A stretch of 64,000 nt of DNA from Endozoicomonas montiporae CL-33 (GCF_001583435.1 NZ_CP013251.1:3981215-4045214); one strand, 5' to 3'; shown: positions 47,312 to 57,702, counted from the stretch's first letter. The notes: generated by a model from the letters alone, not told the origin. Translations and numbers: made by a program.

Positions 47312-48061
47312 TTATGCAGGCACTTTATCAACCCACTCAACTTCTGTAGTCAGAATGTAACCCTGACCTCTGACCGTTTTGATCAGCTCCGGCGCACGGG
47401 CGTTTTCACCCAGACACTGCCGTAAACGACTAACATTCACATCAATAAAACGATCCATCGGTGCCGAATTACGCTTGCGCGTTACTTCTGCAATGCTCTC
47501 ACGACTGAGCACTTTCCCCTGATTGCGGATAAACAACATCAGCAGGTTATAGTCAGCACCGGTTAATGGCACAGGTTCACCATCCGGAGAGACCAGTTCG
47601 CGGGTCACCTTATCCAGACAGAAACCATTAAACACGGCATAGCGACCCGATGTCTTAGGCTCTGCCACCTGCTCACTACGACGAAAGATGGCTTTAATAC
47701 GTGCCAGCAATTCGCGAGGGTTGAAGGGTTTACCCAGATAATCGTCAGCGCCCATTTCCAGACCAATGATTCTATCCATTTCATCGGAAACCGCTGTCAG
47801 CATTATTACCGGCGCTTTTGAGAAAGTACGCAATTCACGGCAGACGTCAAAGCCATCCATACCGGGCATCATGATATCCAGCACGACAATGACGCGAGAC
47901 TCATCCTCTCCAGCCGATCGCCACTCCTGGAACTCCTGCAAAAAGCTTTCACCACTATTCGCAGCAATGACGTTATAGCCATTCTTTTTCAGATAGCTGG
48001 CCAGCAGATCACGAATCGAGTCATCGTCGTCTACAACAAATACAGTGCTAGAATCAACCAT
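47312..48061 (-). CDS. ompR: OmpR-type response regulator
   Basis: DNA-binding partner of the EnvZ-like kinase. The receiver domain (about 1-125) has acidic DDDDS, phospho-acceptor Asp62 in VLDIMMPG, Thr in MLTAVSD and Lys in GKPFNPREL. A winged-helix DNA-binding domain (about 150-240) follows with the SRESIAEVTRKR and RFIDVNVSRLRQCLG motifs and the closing RGQGYILTTEV. The start at 48061 (MVDSSTVFVVDDD) fits the family better than 10 codons earlier. Its 249 residues are a little longer than E. coli OmpR (239). Confidence 0.88.
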   Translation of the reverse strand: MVDSSTVFVVDDDDSIRDLLASYLKKNGYNVIAANSGESFLQEFQEWRSAGEDESRVIVVLDIMMPGMDGFDVCRELRTFSKAPVIMLTAVSDEMDRIIGLEMGADDYLGKPFNPRELLARIKAIFRRSEQVAEPKTSGRYAVFNGFCLDKVTRELVSPDGEPVPLTGADYNLLMLFIRNQGKVLSRESIAEVTRKRNSAPMDRFIDVNVSRLRQCLGENARAPELIKTVRGQGYILTTEVEWVDKVPA

Positions 48062-48336
48062 AAGCAACCAAGTCCCAATATACTGCAACATTATGTCTCG
48101 GGAAGAGACTGTAACATAATGATTTGGCTCAATTTTAGATAAATTGACCCAACACCGTCATACTCACATCTCCATCGATCCGGTACTAATGCACAGATAG
48201 AATGTAGAAACCGCTGCACCTTCCTATAACGCACAGCGCACGACAGCTTAACGGTTTTTACCAAGGATTGTTATAGTTGTGTATCCCTCCTGTCTTCGGC
48301 CTATGGACTACATTTCAAATCAGATATTCAAGAGTG

Positions 48337-48501
48337 ATGATTGTTATGGCTGGCACTATCTTTCTGTTACTACTGATAGCTTTTAGCTTCATTCTGAAAA
48401 ACCGGTTAAAACCGGCACTGGGTGTATTTTTTCTTTCCTACCTGGTGGCCGTTTATTGGCTGCAACATGACGGATTCGACACCTTGTCCATAATGCTCTA
48501 G
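48337..48501 (+). CDS. Small membrane protein, DUF5993-like
   Basis: About 54 residues, almost all hydrophobic: helix one about residues 4-18, a short basic turn (KNRLKP), helix two about 27-42, then a short hydrophilic end (HDGFDTLSIML). The two-helix layout and the WLQHDGFDTL ending match a small membrane family (DUF5993) that I associate with DsbB-like genes. It ends 9 bases before the dsbB-like gene, supporting that pairing. The ATG at 48337 or 48346 is likely; the longer frame from GTG 48277 adds residues without a family match. The function is unknown. Confidence 0.7.
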   Translation: MIVMAGTIFLLLLIAFSFILKNRLKPALGVFFLSYLVAVYWLQHDGFDTLSIML

Positions 48502-48510
48502 GAAATGATC

Positions 48511-49092
48511 ATGAGTCAGAACGAACCACTTGTTGTTTCAAACCTATGGCGACAAATAAACGCCCTGGGACTTTTAGCTCTTTCAGGCGTTCTGGGATTT
48601 GCCCTGCTTAACCAGTTTGCCTGTCACGACCTGCCCTGCCCACTCTGCTTACTTCAGCGCATTGCCTTTACCGGTTGCATGTTCGCGATTTTGCTGAATA
48701 TTTTTTACGGTACACGACCCTGGCATTACGGTATTTTACTGGTATCAGCCATGCTGGGGGCAGGCATAGCACTGCGCCAAATCAGCCTCCATGTTATTCC
48801 CGGTAATCCGGGCTACGGAGGAACAGTTTTCAGCTGGCACTTTTACACCTGGTCATTTCTCTGCTTCACCACCATTATTGCAACCGTTTCTTTAACTTTT
48901 CTTGTTCCCAGCCATTTCAGCGTTTCATCCGCTTTCATCGGCTTCGGAGCACAACCCGCATGGATAAAACTGGCCGTTGTCCTCTGTTATTTAGTGGTTT
49001 CGGTGAATATGGTTTCAGCTTTTCTGGAATGTGGTTTTTATGCCTGTGCTGAAAACCCTGTGCATTACAAGCTACTGCAAGGCTGGCTATAA
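48511..49092 (+). CDS. DsbB-family disulfide bond formation protein
   Basis: An inner-membrane thiol oxidase of the DsbB type that would reoxidise DsbA and pass electrons to quinone. The 193-residue product has membrane helices at about residues 16-34, 45-65, 70-90 and 110-135, plus a final one at 155-175. The quinone-side pair lies in CHDLPCPLCLLQR (CPLC). The second periplasmic Cys pair is less clear: LECGFYACAENP near the C terminus carries two Cys. Start 48511 gives AGGA the right spacing. It is paired with the small DUF5993-like gene, which suggests the subfamily that accompanies such proteins. Confidence 0.85.
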   Translation: MSQNEPLVVSNLWRQINALGLLALSGVLGFALLNQFACHDLPCPLCLLQRIAFTGCMFAILLNIFYGTRPWHYGILLVSAMLGAGIALRQISLHVIPGNPGYGGTVFSWHFYTWSFLCFTTIIATVSLTFLVPSHFSVSSAFIGFGAQPAWIKLAVVLCYLVVSVNMVSAFLECGFYACAENPVHYKLLQGWL

Positions 49093-49095
49093 GCC

Positions 49096-49330
49096 AATGG
49101 CACTGAACCCAAGAACACAGTAGCTCTGCACGCTGTCTCAACGAGTTCGGACTGTAGGTTGGGACGAGCGGAACGCGACCTCCCAACACGGTCACTATCA
49201 ACCTGTCACCGCAACACTACAGCTATAAAACCCATGCCCTTCAAGGGATTCACCGTGTTGGGAGTCACTTCGTTCATCCCAACCTACAGCCCTTTGTTTT
49301 TAAGAAATAAGTGCTTAAGCCACCGCCACT
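49096..49330. repeat. Inverted-repeat element family 4, copy 2 (two-module)
   Basis: Contains TGTAGGTTGGGACGAGCG at 49153 and, reversed, the same core (ending CCCAACCTACAG) near 49280-49298, with CCCAACACGGT in both. About 75 bases of the right module match 30254-30319 in reverse. It fills most of the 359-bp gap between the dsbB-like gene and adhE. Confidence 0.8.
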
Positions 49331-49367
49331 GGGCTATAAGCACCTATATCAACCGCAGTTATTAGAC

Positions 49368-49407
49368 AAAAAAATGGGGCAGATGCGTCTTTCATCATCT
49401 GCCCCAT
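49368..49407 (-). terminator. Intrinsic terminator after adhE
   Basis: ATGGGGCAGATG and CATCTGCCCCAT make a perfect 12-bp stem (10-base loop), followed on the minus strand by seven T. It starts 45 bases after the stop codon. Confidence 0.93.
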
Positions 49408-49451
49408 TTATCGTTCTACGTTTTATCGCTAAAGACTACACAGCAGTGAGC

Positions 49452-52091
49452 TTATTCGCCGTAGTAAGCCTTTTTAAGCAGCCCTTCCAGCTCGGTCACC
49501 AGAGGCATACGAGGGTTGGCCGTGGTGCACTGATCTTCAAAGGCATGAGCGGCCAGTTCCGGCACCTTCGCCAGGAACTCTTTCTCGTTGAAGCCCATTT
49601 CCTTCAGGGAGCCAGGCATGCCCACTTTCTTCATCAGGTCACGAACGGCATTTGCCAGTGATTTAACCCCTTCATCAGTGGTGCTGTGCGGCAGACCCAG
49701 AGTCTTGGCTACTTCAGCGTACTTCTCGTGTGCGATGTAGTGATCGTATTTCGGGAAGGTCGCTACCTTGGAAGGCTTGCTGTTACCGTTGTATTCAATC
49801 ACATGTGGCAGCAGCAGAGCATTTGCCAGACCATGAGGGATCTTCATCTCATGACCCAGTTTGTGCGCCATGGAGTGATTGATACCCAGGAAAGCGTTGG
49901 CAAAGGCCATACCTGCAATACAGGAAGCGTTGTGCATCTTCTCACGGGCACGCTTGTCGGCAGACTCGTACGACGCTGGCAGGTAGTCAAAGGTCAGTTG
50001 AATAGCCTTCATCGCCAGAGCATCGGTGTAATCAGACGCCATCACCGACACAAAAGCTTCCAGAGCGTGAGTTAGTACGTCCAGACCGGTGTCCGCCGTC
50101 ACCTTCTTAGGCACAGTCGCGACCAGATTCGGATCCAGAATCGCCACATCCGGTGTCAGCTCGTAATCCGCCAGCGGGTACTTGATGCCTTTTTCCTTGT
50201 CAGTAATCACCGCAAAGGAAGTCACTTCAGAACCGGTACCGGACGTGGTTGGAATGGCTACCAGACGCGCTTTCTTACCCAGTTTCGGGAACTTGTAGAC
50301 ACGCTTGCGGATATCCAGGAACTTCTGTGCCATGCCTTCGAAGTCAGCTCCGGGCTGCTCGTGGAACAACCACATGCCTTTCGCCGCATCGATGGGAGAA
50401 CCACCACCCAGAGCGATAATCACGTCTGGCTGGAAACGATCCATATCTTCAGCACCGGCACGAATAGTGGCCAGTGACGGATCAGGTTCAACCTGATTGA
50501 AAACGCGCACCTGCACAGGCACCTGACGGCGACTCAGGTGGTACTGAATCTTGTCAACGTAACCCAGACTCTGAATGGTTTCATCGGTGACGATAAATAC
50601 ACGAGAGATGTCTGGCATCTTCTCAAGATACTGCAGGGAGTTGGCTTCAAAGTAGATTTTACGTGGCAGTTTAAACCACTGCATGCTCACACGACGCTTC
50701 GCCACACGTTTAACGTTAATCAGGTTAACCGCTGAAACGTTGGACGTGGTGCTGTTACCACCATAGGTGCCACAACCCAGAGTCAGTGACGGCATGTTGG
50801 TGTTGTACAGATCACCAATAGCACCGTGGGTAGACGGTGAATTGATGATAATACGACCAGCCTTCATCGCCAGAGAGAACTGATCGATAACATCATCATC
50901 CTGCGCGTGCAGTACCGCAGAGTGACCCAGACCACCAAAGTTCAGCATCTTGTCAGCCAGCTCGATACCGTGCTTGGAATCACGAGCCTTCAGAACACCC
51001 AGTACCGGAGACAGCTTCTCGCGCGACAGCGGGAATTCAGGCCCGACACCTTCAATTTCAGCAGCAATAACACGGGTATTTTCAGGGATCTTGATCCCTG
51101 CCATTTCAGCAATCACCACCGGCTTCATGCCAACAATTTTGCTGTTAACGTGCCCGTCTACAATCACTACTTCCGCCAGTTTTCTGGTTTCTTCAGGGTT
51201 AGTGAAGTAAACATTCAGCGCCTTCATCTCTTTGATGAACTGCGGGTAAACGGCTTCATGAACAATCGCTGCCTGCTCTGAGGCGCAGATCATGCCATTG
51301 TCAAAACTCTTGGACATCACCAGGTCATTGGTCGCCTGCTTCAGGTCAGCAGTGCGGTCAATCACACAAGGTACGTTACCCGGACCTACACCCAAAGCCG
51401 GTTTACCGGAAGAGTAAGCCGCACGAACCATGCCGGAACCACCGGTGGCCAGAATGACGGAAATATCCGGGTGAATCATCAGCTTCTGAGTGGCTTCCAG
51501 AGAAGGTTTTTCTACCCACAGAATACAGTCTTCCGGCGCGCCGGCTTCGATGGCAGCATCACGCAGAATGCGGGCGGCTTCACTGGAACACTTCTGGGCA
51601 GACGGATGGAAAGCAAAGACAATCGGGTTACGGGTCTTGGCGGAAATAATGGATTTGAACATGGTGGTAGACGTCGGATTCGTCACCGGGGTAATACCGC
51701 AGACAATACCCACTGGCTCCGCCACCAGCATGAAGTCTTCTTCCTGATTATCTTCAATAACGCCGACAGTCTTGTCGTACTTGATGGAGTGATGAATGTA
51801 CTCGGTCGAGAAGATGTTTTTGGTCACCTTGTCTTCCAGAATACCACGGCCGGTTTCTTCAACCGCCATACGCGCCAGTTCCATATGCGCTGCCTGACCA
51901 GCAAGCGCCATCGCCTTATTGATTCGGTCGATCGCTTCCTGATCCAGCTCCAGGTATTTTTCACGAGCCGCTTTGGCTCGATCCAGCAGAGCGTCGAGTT
52001 GAACCTCAACCTCTGTCTTACCGGTTTCCTGTTTTACTGCTTTGGCTGACCGCCCTTCTTTCGCTAAAGGCTTATCATTGGCCATTTGCAT
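49452..52091 (-). CDS. adhE: Bifunctional aldehyde-alcohol dehydrogenase AdhE
   Basis: Converts acetyl-CoA to acetaldehyde and then ethanol, the fermentative NADH sink. The 879-residue product is the full E. coli-type fusion (891). The aldehyde dehydrogenase half (about 1-440) has the catalytic Cys in [14 protein letters not shown], and the linker carries [12 protein letters not shown]. The iron alcohol dehydrogenase half (about 450-870) has [12 protein letters not shown] and the iron-ligand region [25 protein letters not shown] precedes the first ATG. It stands between repeats, near ptsI. Its presence shows that mixed-acid fermentation is available. Confidence 0.95.
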   Translation of the reverse strand: MQMANDKPLAKEGRSAKAVKQETGKTEVEVQLDALLDRAKAAREKYLELDQEAIDRINKAMALAGQAAHMELARMAVEETGRGILEDKVTKNIFSTEYIHHSIKYDKTVGVIEDNQEEDFMLVAEPVGIVCGITPVTNPTSTTMFKSIISAKTRNPIVFAFHPSAQKCSSEAARILRDAAIEAGAPEDCILWVEKPSLEATQKLMIHPDISVILATGGSGMVRAAYSSGKPALGVGPGNVPCVIDRTADLKQATNDLVMSKSFDNGMICASEQAAIVHEAVYPQFIKEMKALNVYFTNPEETRKLAEVVIVDGHVNSKIVGMKPVVIAEMAGIKIPENTRVIAAEIEGVGPEFPLSREKLSPVLGVLKARDSKHGIELADKMLNFGGLGHSAVLHAQDDDVIDQFSLAMKAGRIIINSPSTHGAIGDLYNTNMPSLTLGCGTYGGNSTTSNVSAVNLINVKRVAKRRVSMQWFKLPRKIYFEANSLQYLEKMPDISRVFIVTDETIQSLGYVDKIQYHLSRRQVPVQVRVFNQVEPDPSLATIRAGAEDMDRFQPDVIIALGGGSPIDAAKGMWLFHEQPGADFEGMAQKFLDIRKRVYKFPKLGKKARLVAIPTTSGTGSEVTSFAVITDKEKGIKYPLADYELTPDVAILDPNLVATVPKKVTADTGLDVLTHALEAFVSVMASDYTDALAMKAIQLTFDYLPASYESADKRAREKMHNASCIAGMAFANAFLGINHSMAHKLGHEMKIPHGLANALLLPHVIEYNGNSKPSKVATFPKYDHYIAHEKYAEVAKTLGLPHSTTDEGVKSLANAVRDLMKKVGMPGSLKEMGFNEKEFLAKVPELAAHAFEDQCTTANPRMPLVTELEGLLKKAYYGE

Positions 52092-52150
52092 TACCTCATA
52101 CTTGTCATCGAAATCCTTCCAAGCCTGATTCGTTCATTCATTCAGGCTCC

Positions 52151-52313
52151 AGGAGCCTGTCGGCCTTATGCGTCCGTAGCGAGGATTGCAAGAAATTGAG
52201 GATAAAAGCTTCTGATTTTGAGGCGAATAGCAAGCTATTCAACGAAAAATCAGGAGTTTTTAGACCAATTTATTGCAACCGCAGTAGGACAGTCTTAAGG
52301 CCGGCAGGCTCCT
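52151..52313. repeat. Inverted-repeat element family 2, copy 1
   Basis: Ends AGGAGCCTGTCGGCCTTA and, inverted, AGGAGCCTGCCGGCCTTA (17 of 18). The interior (CGTAGCGAGGATTG..., TTGAGGATAAAAG..., TTTTTAGACCAATTTA) is shared with 58696-58860. It sits upstream of adhE. Confidence 0.85.
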
Positions 52314-52590
52314 AGCCGGTATAAACGTCGTGCCGTGTCATTAACAGCTATTCTGACGCGTTACCGCTATCCGGAGCTGGTCATTGCCAGCCCCTCTTTA
52401 TATTTCGTTGTTGGCAGTTCTTTATTGTGTGAACTGTCCTGCAGTCAGTAGTCGTTTAACGACCATCACTGCGTTCAAGCTTAAGGTGGTTACCATTTCC
52501 GCATGCCAAATAACCTTCGTCTATTTATAAAACAAAGTACTTAAAGCTGCTTGGAATCCGGAAATGATAATTGGCTAACATTACAATCTC
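52314..52590. other. Gap between the repeat and the ptsI terminator
   Basis: No gene or convincing regulatory palindrome was recognised in these 277 bases. The adhE promoter must lie here or within the adjoining repeat. Confidence 0.4.
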
Positions 52591-52596
52591 AGACTT

Positions 52597-52626
52597 ACAG
52601 AAGCCTGCCTGACGGCAGGCTTCTGT
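52597..52626 (-). terminator. Hairpin terminator after ptsI
   Basis: ACAGAAGCCTGCC and GGCAGGCTTCTGT form a perfect 13-bp stem with a 4-base loop, 40 bases after the stop codon at 52666. No strong T-run, so termination may be partial. Confidence 0.7.
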
Positions 52627-52665
52627 TATGAGCGTATGATTCAGCAATCATACGTCACAGACAGC

Positions 52666-54381
52666 TTAGTGCTTGGCAATAAAGTCGTTCAGCAATGCTT
52701 TTACGTCTTCAGTGGTTGGCTGGTTTACAGCCGCTTCAGCCATCACTTTCAGCTCTTCGTACTTGTGGCTACGCAGAACTTTCTTAACACGTGGAATAGA
52801 GGTGGCACTCATGGAGAACTCGTCCAGACCCAGACCCGCCAGAATCAGGGAAGCACGCTCGTCGCCCGCCATTTCGCCACACATACCGGTCCACTTGCCT
52901 GCTTCGTGGGAGCAGTCGATGACACGCTTGATGGCACGCAGAACAGCCGGAGCCATTGGATCGTACATGTCCGCGATCATTTCGTTACCACGGTCTACCG
53001 CCAGAATGTACTGGGTCAGGTCGTTGGTACCGATGGAGAAGAAGTCCATTTCCTGAATCAGCAGGTCAGCAACCATCACAGCAGCTGGTGTTTCAACCAT
53101 GATACCCACTTCAACGGTATCGTCGAACGCGATGCCTTCTTTGCTCAGTTCCGCTTTCACGTCAGCAACGATCTGCTTCAGACGACGGGCTTCTTCAACA
53201 GAAATCACCATCGGGAACATGATCTTCAGCTTACCGAACGCAGAAGCACGCAGAATGGCACGCAGCTGGGTGTTCAGAATCTCAGGCTTGTCGAAGCACA
53301 TACGGATTGCACGCCAGCCCAGGAACGGGTTCAGCTCATGCGGCAGATCCAGGTAAGGCAGATCCTTGTCACCACCGATATCCAGAGTACGGATAACAAC
53401 AGGACGATCGCTCATTGCTTCTGCAACGGCCTTGTACGCTTCAAACTGTTCTTCTTCGGTCGGCATCTGGGTACGGTCCATGAACAGGAACTCGGTACGA
53501 TACAGACCCACACCTTCAGCGCCGTGACGGTTGGCACCTTCAGTGTCTTTTACGGTACCGATGTTGGAGCAGATTTCGAACTGCTTGCCATCAACGGTGG
53601 TGCATGGCAGATCTTTCAGCTTGGACAGTTCTTTACGCTCTTCGTCCAGCTGCGCCTGCAGGGTTTTGTAGGAATCGATAGCAGACAGGTCCGGGTTAAC
53701 CAGAACCTTGTTGTTGATCGCGTCCAGAACAACGGTATCGCCATTCTGAATACTGTCAGTGGCTACCTTGGCACCCACGATAGCTGGCAGTTCCAGAGAA
53801 CGGGCCATGATCGCAGAGTGGGAAGTACGGCCACCAATGTTAGTGATGAAGCCCCATACACGCTCAAGGTCAATCTGGGAAGTTTCGGAAGGCGTCAGGT
53901 CATCAGCGATGATGATGGTGCCGTGATCAACGTCTTCCAGAGAAGCCATGTCGATGCCCAGCAGGTTCTTGATCATGCGACGACCAACGTCCTTGATGTC
54001 AGCAACACGCTCACGCAGGTAAGGGTCATCCAGCTCTGCCAGCATCGCAACGTTCGCTGCGATGGTTTCACTCAGCGCTGCATCAGCAGGCTTCAGGCCC
54101 TTGATCGCTTCAACAACTTCTTCTTCCAGCTCTTCGTCAGTCGCCACCAGAATGTGACCTTCGAAAACTTCCGCTTCTTCTTCACCCAGCTTGGCTGCCG
54201 CCTTGTCGCGGATTGTTTCCAGCTGTTCAACGGTTTTAGCGATCGCCTCTTTGAAGCGCGCAATGTTTGCGTCTACTTCAGAGCTGTCCAGTACGCCATC
54301 GCTGATTTGAAATTCAGCTTCTTTAAGGACAAATGCTTTACCAATGGCAACGCCGGAGGAAGCAATGATGCCTGAGAACAT
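52666..54381 (-). CDS. ptsI: PTS enzyme I
   Basis: Autophosphorylates with phosphoenolpyruvate and transfers the phosphate to HPr. The 571-residue product (E. coli 575) has the N-terminal domain with the phosphorylated His188 in GGRTSHSAIMARSLE. The central linker is AEGVGLYRTEFLFM, and the PEP-binding barrel carries VVIRTLDIGGDKDLPY, GWRAIRMCFD, DFFSIGTNDLTQY and the Cys in WTGMCGEMAGD. It is encoded without ptsH or crr neighbours. It is probably one of the most strongly expressed genes of the region. Confidence 0.96.
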   Translation of the reverse strand: MFSGIIASSGVAIGKAFVLKEAEFQISDGVLDSSEVDANIARFKEAIAKTVEQLETIRDKAAAKLGEEEAEVFEGHILVATDEELEEEVVEAIKGLKPADAALSETIAANVAMLAELDDPYLRERVADIKDVGRRMIKNLLGIDMASLEDVDHGTIIIADDLTPSETSQIDLERVWGFITNIGGRTSHSAIMARSLELPAIVGAKVATDSIQNGDTVVLDAINNKVLVNPDLSAIDSYKTLQAQLDEERKELSKLKDLPCTTVDGKQFEICSNIGTVKDTEGANRHGAEGVGLYRTEFLFMDRTQMPTEEEQFEAYKAVAEAMSDRPVVIRTLDIGGDKDLPYLDLPHELNPFLGWRAIRMCFDKPEILNTQLRAILRASAFGKLKIMFPMVISVEEARRLKQIVADVKAELSKEGIAFDDTVEVGIMVETPAAVMVADLLIQEMDFFSIGTNDLTQYILAVDRGNEMIADMYDPMAPAVLRAIKRVIDCSHEAGKWTGMCGEMAGDERASLILAGLGLDEFSMSATSIPRVKKVLRSHKYEELKVMAEAAVNQPTTEDVKALLNDFIAKH

Positions 54382-55329
54382 AAACCACCCACATTTATAT
54401 CAATCTAATACTGACGTTTGCATATAACAAAAACATTTAACACAAAACATCAATAATATTTAATCATTTAGTTTCAAACAGAATGACCGAATCTTCACAC
54501 AGCCATGCACAGGCTTTGACATCAAATCACATTCAACATTTTCAAATGAAATAAAGCATCGAAACTGTCAGAAGCAATTAATCAAATCAAGATAGTGCAA
54601 CATCCGGTGAAATGCTCTGCAAAACACCCACCAGACCAATAGCCAAACAAAAAAACATTTGCACTCATAATCAAACAGTATGATATATGAAATACAGATT
54701 TATATAGTGTTTTTTCATTTAAAATGTGAATTCCAGACAATCTCTGCCCAAATTTATCTAGCCGGGGAAAATTACAACACCGTTATGTGAATTTCCCTGA
54801 CCTGTATCAGTATTTCCTTGCCACCACTGCACCCGGACAACGGATCACATCAAAAGCACCGTATTGCGCAACCTCCGGGAGCCTTGTACGTATTAGTACT
54901 CAGCACCAGCACTACAAGAACAACGAGGCATTTGTATATAATTGCCAAATGTCGCACAATAGCGAGATTGTGTTGTCAGGCTTTCGTAATCAATGTCCAT
55001 TCAATGCGGCTAAGGCGTTAAATACATTAACTGTATTTATACACTGTTAGCGCTGTAACAGGTAAGACCAGACAGTATTAAGAAACAATTTTTCAATATC
55101 TAACAGATTGGGAAAGACTTCTTTACATCATTTCTGGCCTTTTGATTTAAAAAAGCAATTAACCTGACAATCAGAATGTTAATGATGACAGTAATTATTA
55201 GAACACTGTCATATAAAGACATTCACTCCCAGTTCAATTCAACCTGACGAACGTCAGGTTGATAAAACTCGATGAAGCAAACCTTTCTGGGATGCATCAC
55301 AACTGCTACCACTGACCGAGGAATCGTTT
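54382..55329. other. Long ptsI-fba intergenic gap
   Basis: 948 bases between two divergent, strongly expressed genes. The sequence is AT-rich near ptsI. An ORF of about 87 codons (54787-55050) has no homology signal I recognise and no ribosome site, so it is not called. Both promoters are expected here. No hairpin or FNR-like palindrome was convincing. Confidence 0.5.
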
Positions 55330-56187
55330 ATGGCTCTGGTATCTATGACTGAAATGCTGAACAAGGCACGCGAAGGCAAATACGCCGTAGGCCAGTTCAA
55401 CATCAACAACCTGGAATGGACTCAGGCTATCCTGACTGCCGCTCAGAAAACCAACGCTCCGGTTATTCTGGGTGTATCTGAAGGCGCTGCTCGCTACATG
55501 GGCGGTTTCAAGCTGATCACCGCTATGGTTGGCGCTCTGATCGAAAGCATGGAAATCACTGTTCCTGTTGCTATTCACCTGGACCACGGCTCCAGCATCG
55601 AGAAGTGTAAGGAAGCCATCGACGCTGGTTTCACTTCCGTAATGATCGACGGTTCTCACGGCCCATTCGAAGGCAACGTTGAGATGACCAAGACTGTTGT
55701 TGAATACGCTCACGCTCGCGGTGTTTCTGTTGAAGCCGAGCTGGGTGTCGTTGGCGGTCAGGAAGACGACGTTATCGCTGACGGCGTTATCTACGCTGAC
55801 GCACAGGAATGTAAAGAGCTGGTTGAGCGCACCGGTCTGGACTGCCTGGCTCCGGCTCTGGGTTCCGTACACGGCGAATACGCTGGCGAGCCAAACCTGG
55901 GCTTCGCTGAAATGCAGGAAATCAACGAACTGACCGGCGTACCTCTGGTACTGCACGGTGGTACTGGTATCCCAACAGCTGATATCCAGAATGCTATCAG
56001 CCGCGGTACTGCAAAAATCAACGTAAACACCGAAAACCAGATCGCATGGACCAAGATGGTACGTGAAGTTCTGGCTTCCGACGCTAAAGTTTACGACCCA
56101 CGTAAGGTTATCGGTCCTGGTAAAGAAGCGATCGTTGAAACCGTAATGGGCAAGATCCGTGAATTCGGTTCTGAAGGCAAGGCGTAA
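55330..56187 (+). CDS. fba: Class II fructose-bisphosphate aldolase, 285-residue type
   Basis: Splits fructose-1,6-bisphosphate into two triose phosphates with a zinc cofactor. Zinc ligands lie in IHLDHGSS and [11 protein letters not shown] and the phosphate site in [10 protein letters not shown]. The 285-residue length and sequence resemble the Bacillus FbaA type rather than E. coli FbaA (359). GAGGAA precedes the ATG. Codons are strongly optimised, so this is likely the main glycolytic aldolase. A second aldolase of the 354-residue type follows 301 bases downstream. Confidence 0.93.
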   Translation: MALVSMTEMLNKAREGKYAVGQFNINNLEWTQAILTAAQKTNAPVILGVSEGAARYMGGFKLITAMVGALIESMEITVPVAIHLDHGSSIEKCKEAIDAGFTSVMIDGSHGPFEGNVEMTKTVVEYAHARGVSVEAELGVVGGQEDDVIADGVIYADAQECKELVERTGLDCLAPALGSVHGEYAGEPNLGFAEMQEINELTGVPLVLHGGTGIPTADIQNAISRGTAKINVNTENQIAWTKMVREVLASDAKVYDPRKVIGPGKEAIVETVMGKIREFGSEGKA

Positions 56188-56201
56188 GTCCTGACTTCTT
56201 T

Positions 56202-56230
56202 CCAGCAGCCTTCCGGCTGCTGGATTCTTC
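56202..56230 (+). terminator. Terminator after fba
   Basis: CCAGCAGCC, TTCC loop and GGCTGCTGG form a 9-bp stem 14 bases after the stop codon, followed by ATTCTTCTCC. Confidence 0.75.
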
Positions 56231-56369
56231 TCCCCCTCCCTCCTTATTCTTATCATTTATAACCACCTTTACATCTATAACGACCTTTGCATCCCGACTC
56301 CGGCATGGCGATAATAAGGTCAGTCCTCATAACTCGAACAATACCAAATTCCCTCAACCCTCTTTTACT

Positions 56370-56467
56370 AACTGGAGTTACGCACCCTCTACGAATCATC
56401 AAGATTTCCGAACGAGGTCATTGCTCTGTAGCCCTGATTCCTTCGTTTAAGGTGCGTAACATCAGTT
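56370..56467 (-). repeat. 98-bp inverted-repeat element family 3, copy 2
   Basis: Exact reverse complement of 45579-45676 over all 98 bases. Flanked by ACT on both sides (56367-56369, 56468-56470), a 3-bp duplication. It lies between the two aldolase genes, 21 bases before the second. Confidence 0.95.
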
Positions 56468-56488
56468 ACTAATAAAAAAGGAGCAAGC

Positions 56489-57553
56489 ATGGCTCTCATC
56501 AGTCTCAGACAGCTTCTCGACCACGCTGCCGAGAACAACTATGGCGTTCCTGCGTTCAATGTTAACAACCTGGAACAGATGCGCGCCATTATGGAAGCCG
56601 CCGATGAAACCGATTCACCGGTCATTGTTCAGGCATCCGCCGGTGCCAGAAAATACGCCGGAGCCCCTTTTCTCAGACACCTGATTCTGGCTGCCATAGA
56701 AGAGTTCCCACACATTCCTGTGGTGATGCATCAGGATCACGGCACCAGCCCCGCCGTCTGCCAACGCTCAATACAACTGGGCTTTTCCTCTGTCATGATG
56801 GACGGCTCACTAAAAGACGACGGCAAAACACCATCCAGTTACGAATACAATATCGATGTCACACGACGAACCGTTGAAATGGCACACGCCTGCGGTGTTT
56901 CAGTGGAAGGTGAGCTGGGCTGTCTCGGCTCATTGGAAACCGGAGAAGCCGGCGAAGAAGACGGCGTAGGCGCTGTCGGCAAACTGTCTCACGATCAATT
57001 ATTAACAGACCCTGACGAAGCCGCCGACTTTGTTCAGGCTACCCATGTGGATGCACTGGCCATTGCCTGCGGCACCAGCCATGGCGCTTATAAATTTACC
57101 CGTCCGCCAACAGGTGACATTCTTGCCATTGACCGCATTCGTGACATACACAAACGCATCCCCAACACCCATCTGGTGATGCATGGATCATCCTCTGTTC
57201 CTCAGGACTGGCTCAAAATCATTAACGACAATGGTGGTGAAATACCGGAAACCTATGGCGTACCCGTTGAACAGATTCAGGAAGGCATCCGCCACGGCGT
57301 GCGTAAGGTGAATATCGACACCGACCTGCGACTGGCTTCAACCGGTGCTATCCGCCGTTTCATGCAGGAAAACAAATCAGAGTTTGACCCTCGCAAATAC
57401 CTGACCGTTGCCACCAAAGCAATGAAAGACATCTGCCTTCAACGTTATCAGGCGTTTGAAACAGCAGGCAACGCTTCCAAAATCCGGGCTCTGAGTCTGG
57501 AAACCATGTTCGACCTGTACAGCCAAGGCAAGCTCGACCCTAAAGTACAGTAA
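56489..57553 (+). CDS. Class II fructose-bisphosphate aldolase, Calvin-type 354-residue form
   Basis: A second aldolase, zinc dependent. [10 protein letters not shown] and [10 protein letters not shown] supply metal ligands, and [12 protein letters not shown] is the phosphate-binding loop. The 354-residue length and the [21 protein letters not shown] segment place it in the Calvin-cycle/CbbA-like subgroup. GGAG precedes the ATG. It is preceded by the 98-bp repeat, which may provide or disrupt its promoter. Codons are less biased than in the upstream aldolase, so expression is probably lower or conditional. Fructose versus sedoheptulose substrate preference cannot be told from motifs. Confidence 0.92.
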   Translation: MALISLRQLLDHAAENNYGVPAFNVNNLEQMRAIMEAADETDSPVIVQASAGARKYAGAPFLRHLILAAIEEFPHIPVVMHQDHGTSPAVCQRSIQLGFSSVMMDGSLKDDGKTPSSYEYNIDVTRRTVEMAHACGVSVEGELGCLGSLETGEAGEEDGVGAVGKLSHDQLLTDPDEAADFVQATHVDALAIACGTSHGAYKFTRPPTGDILAIDRIRDIHKRIPNTHLVMHGSSSVPQDWLKIINDNGGEIPETYGVPVEQIQEGIRHGVRKVNIDTDLRLASTGAIRRFMQENKSEFDPRKYLTVATKAMKDICLQRYQAFETAGNASKIRALSLETMFDLYSQGKLDPKVQ

Positions 57554-57702
57554 TAAGAGTACAGTAATGACAGCAGCCGGTTGCCAGTCATAGCGCAACC
57601 GGTTTCATGAGCTGGATCATTTAGCGACAATCATGTAAGTGTTATAACGTCCATCACATCCCTGATCCTATAAATTTCAAAATAAAGCGGAGAACGTCAG
57701 AT

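Noticed and set aside
52636..54375. 579-codon plus-strand ORF opposite ptsI
   Set aside because: Antisense shadow of ptsI with no homology and no ribosome site; frame openness comes from strong codon bias.
54787..55050. 87-codon plus-strand ORF in the ptsI-fba gap
   Set aside because: No ribosome site, no recognisable family and ordinary composition for non-coding sequence.
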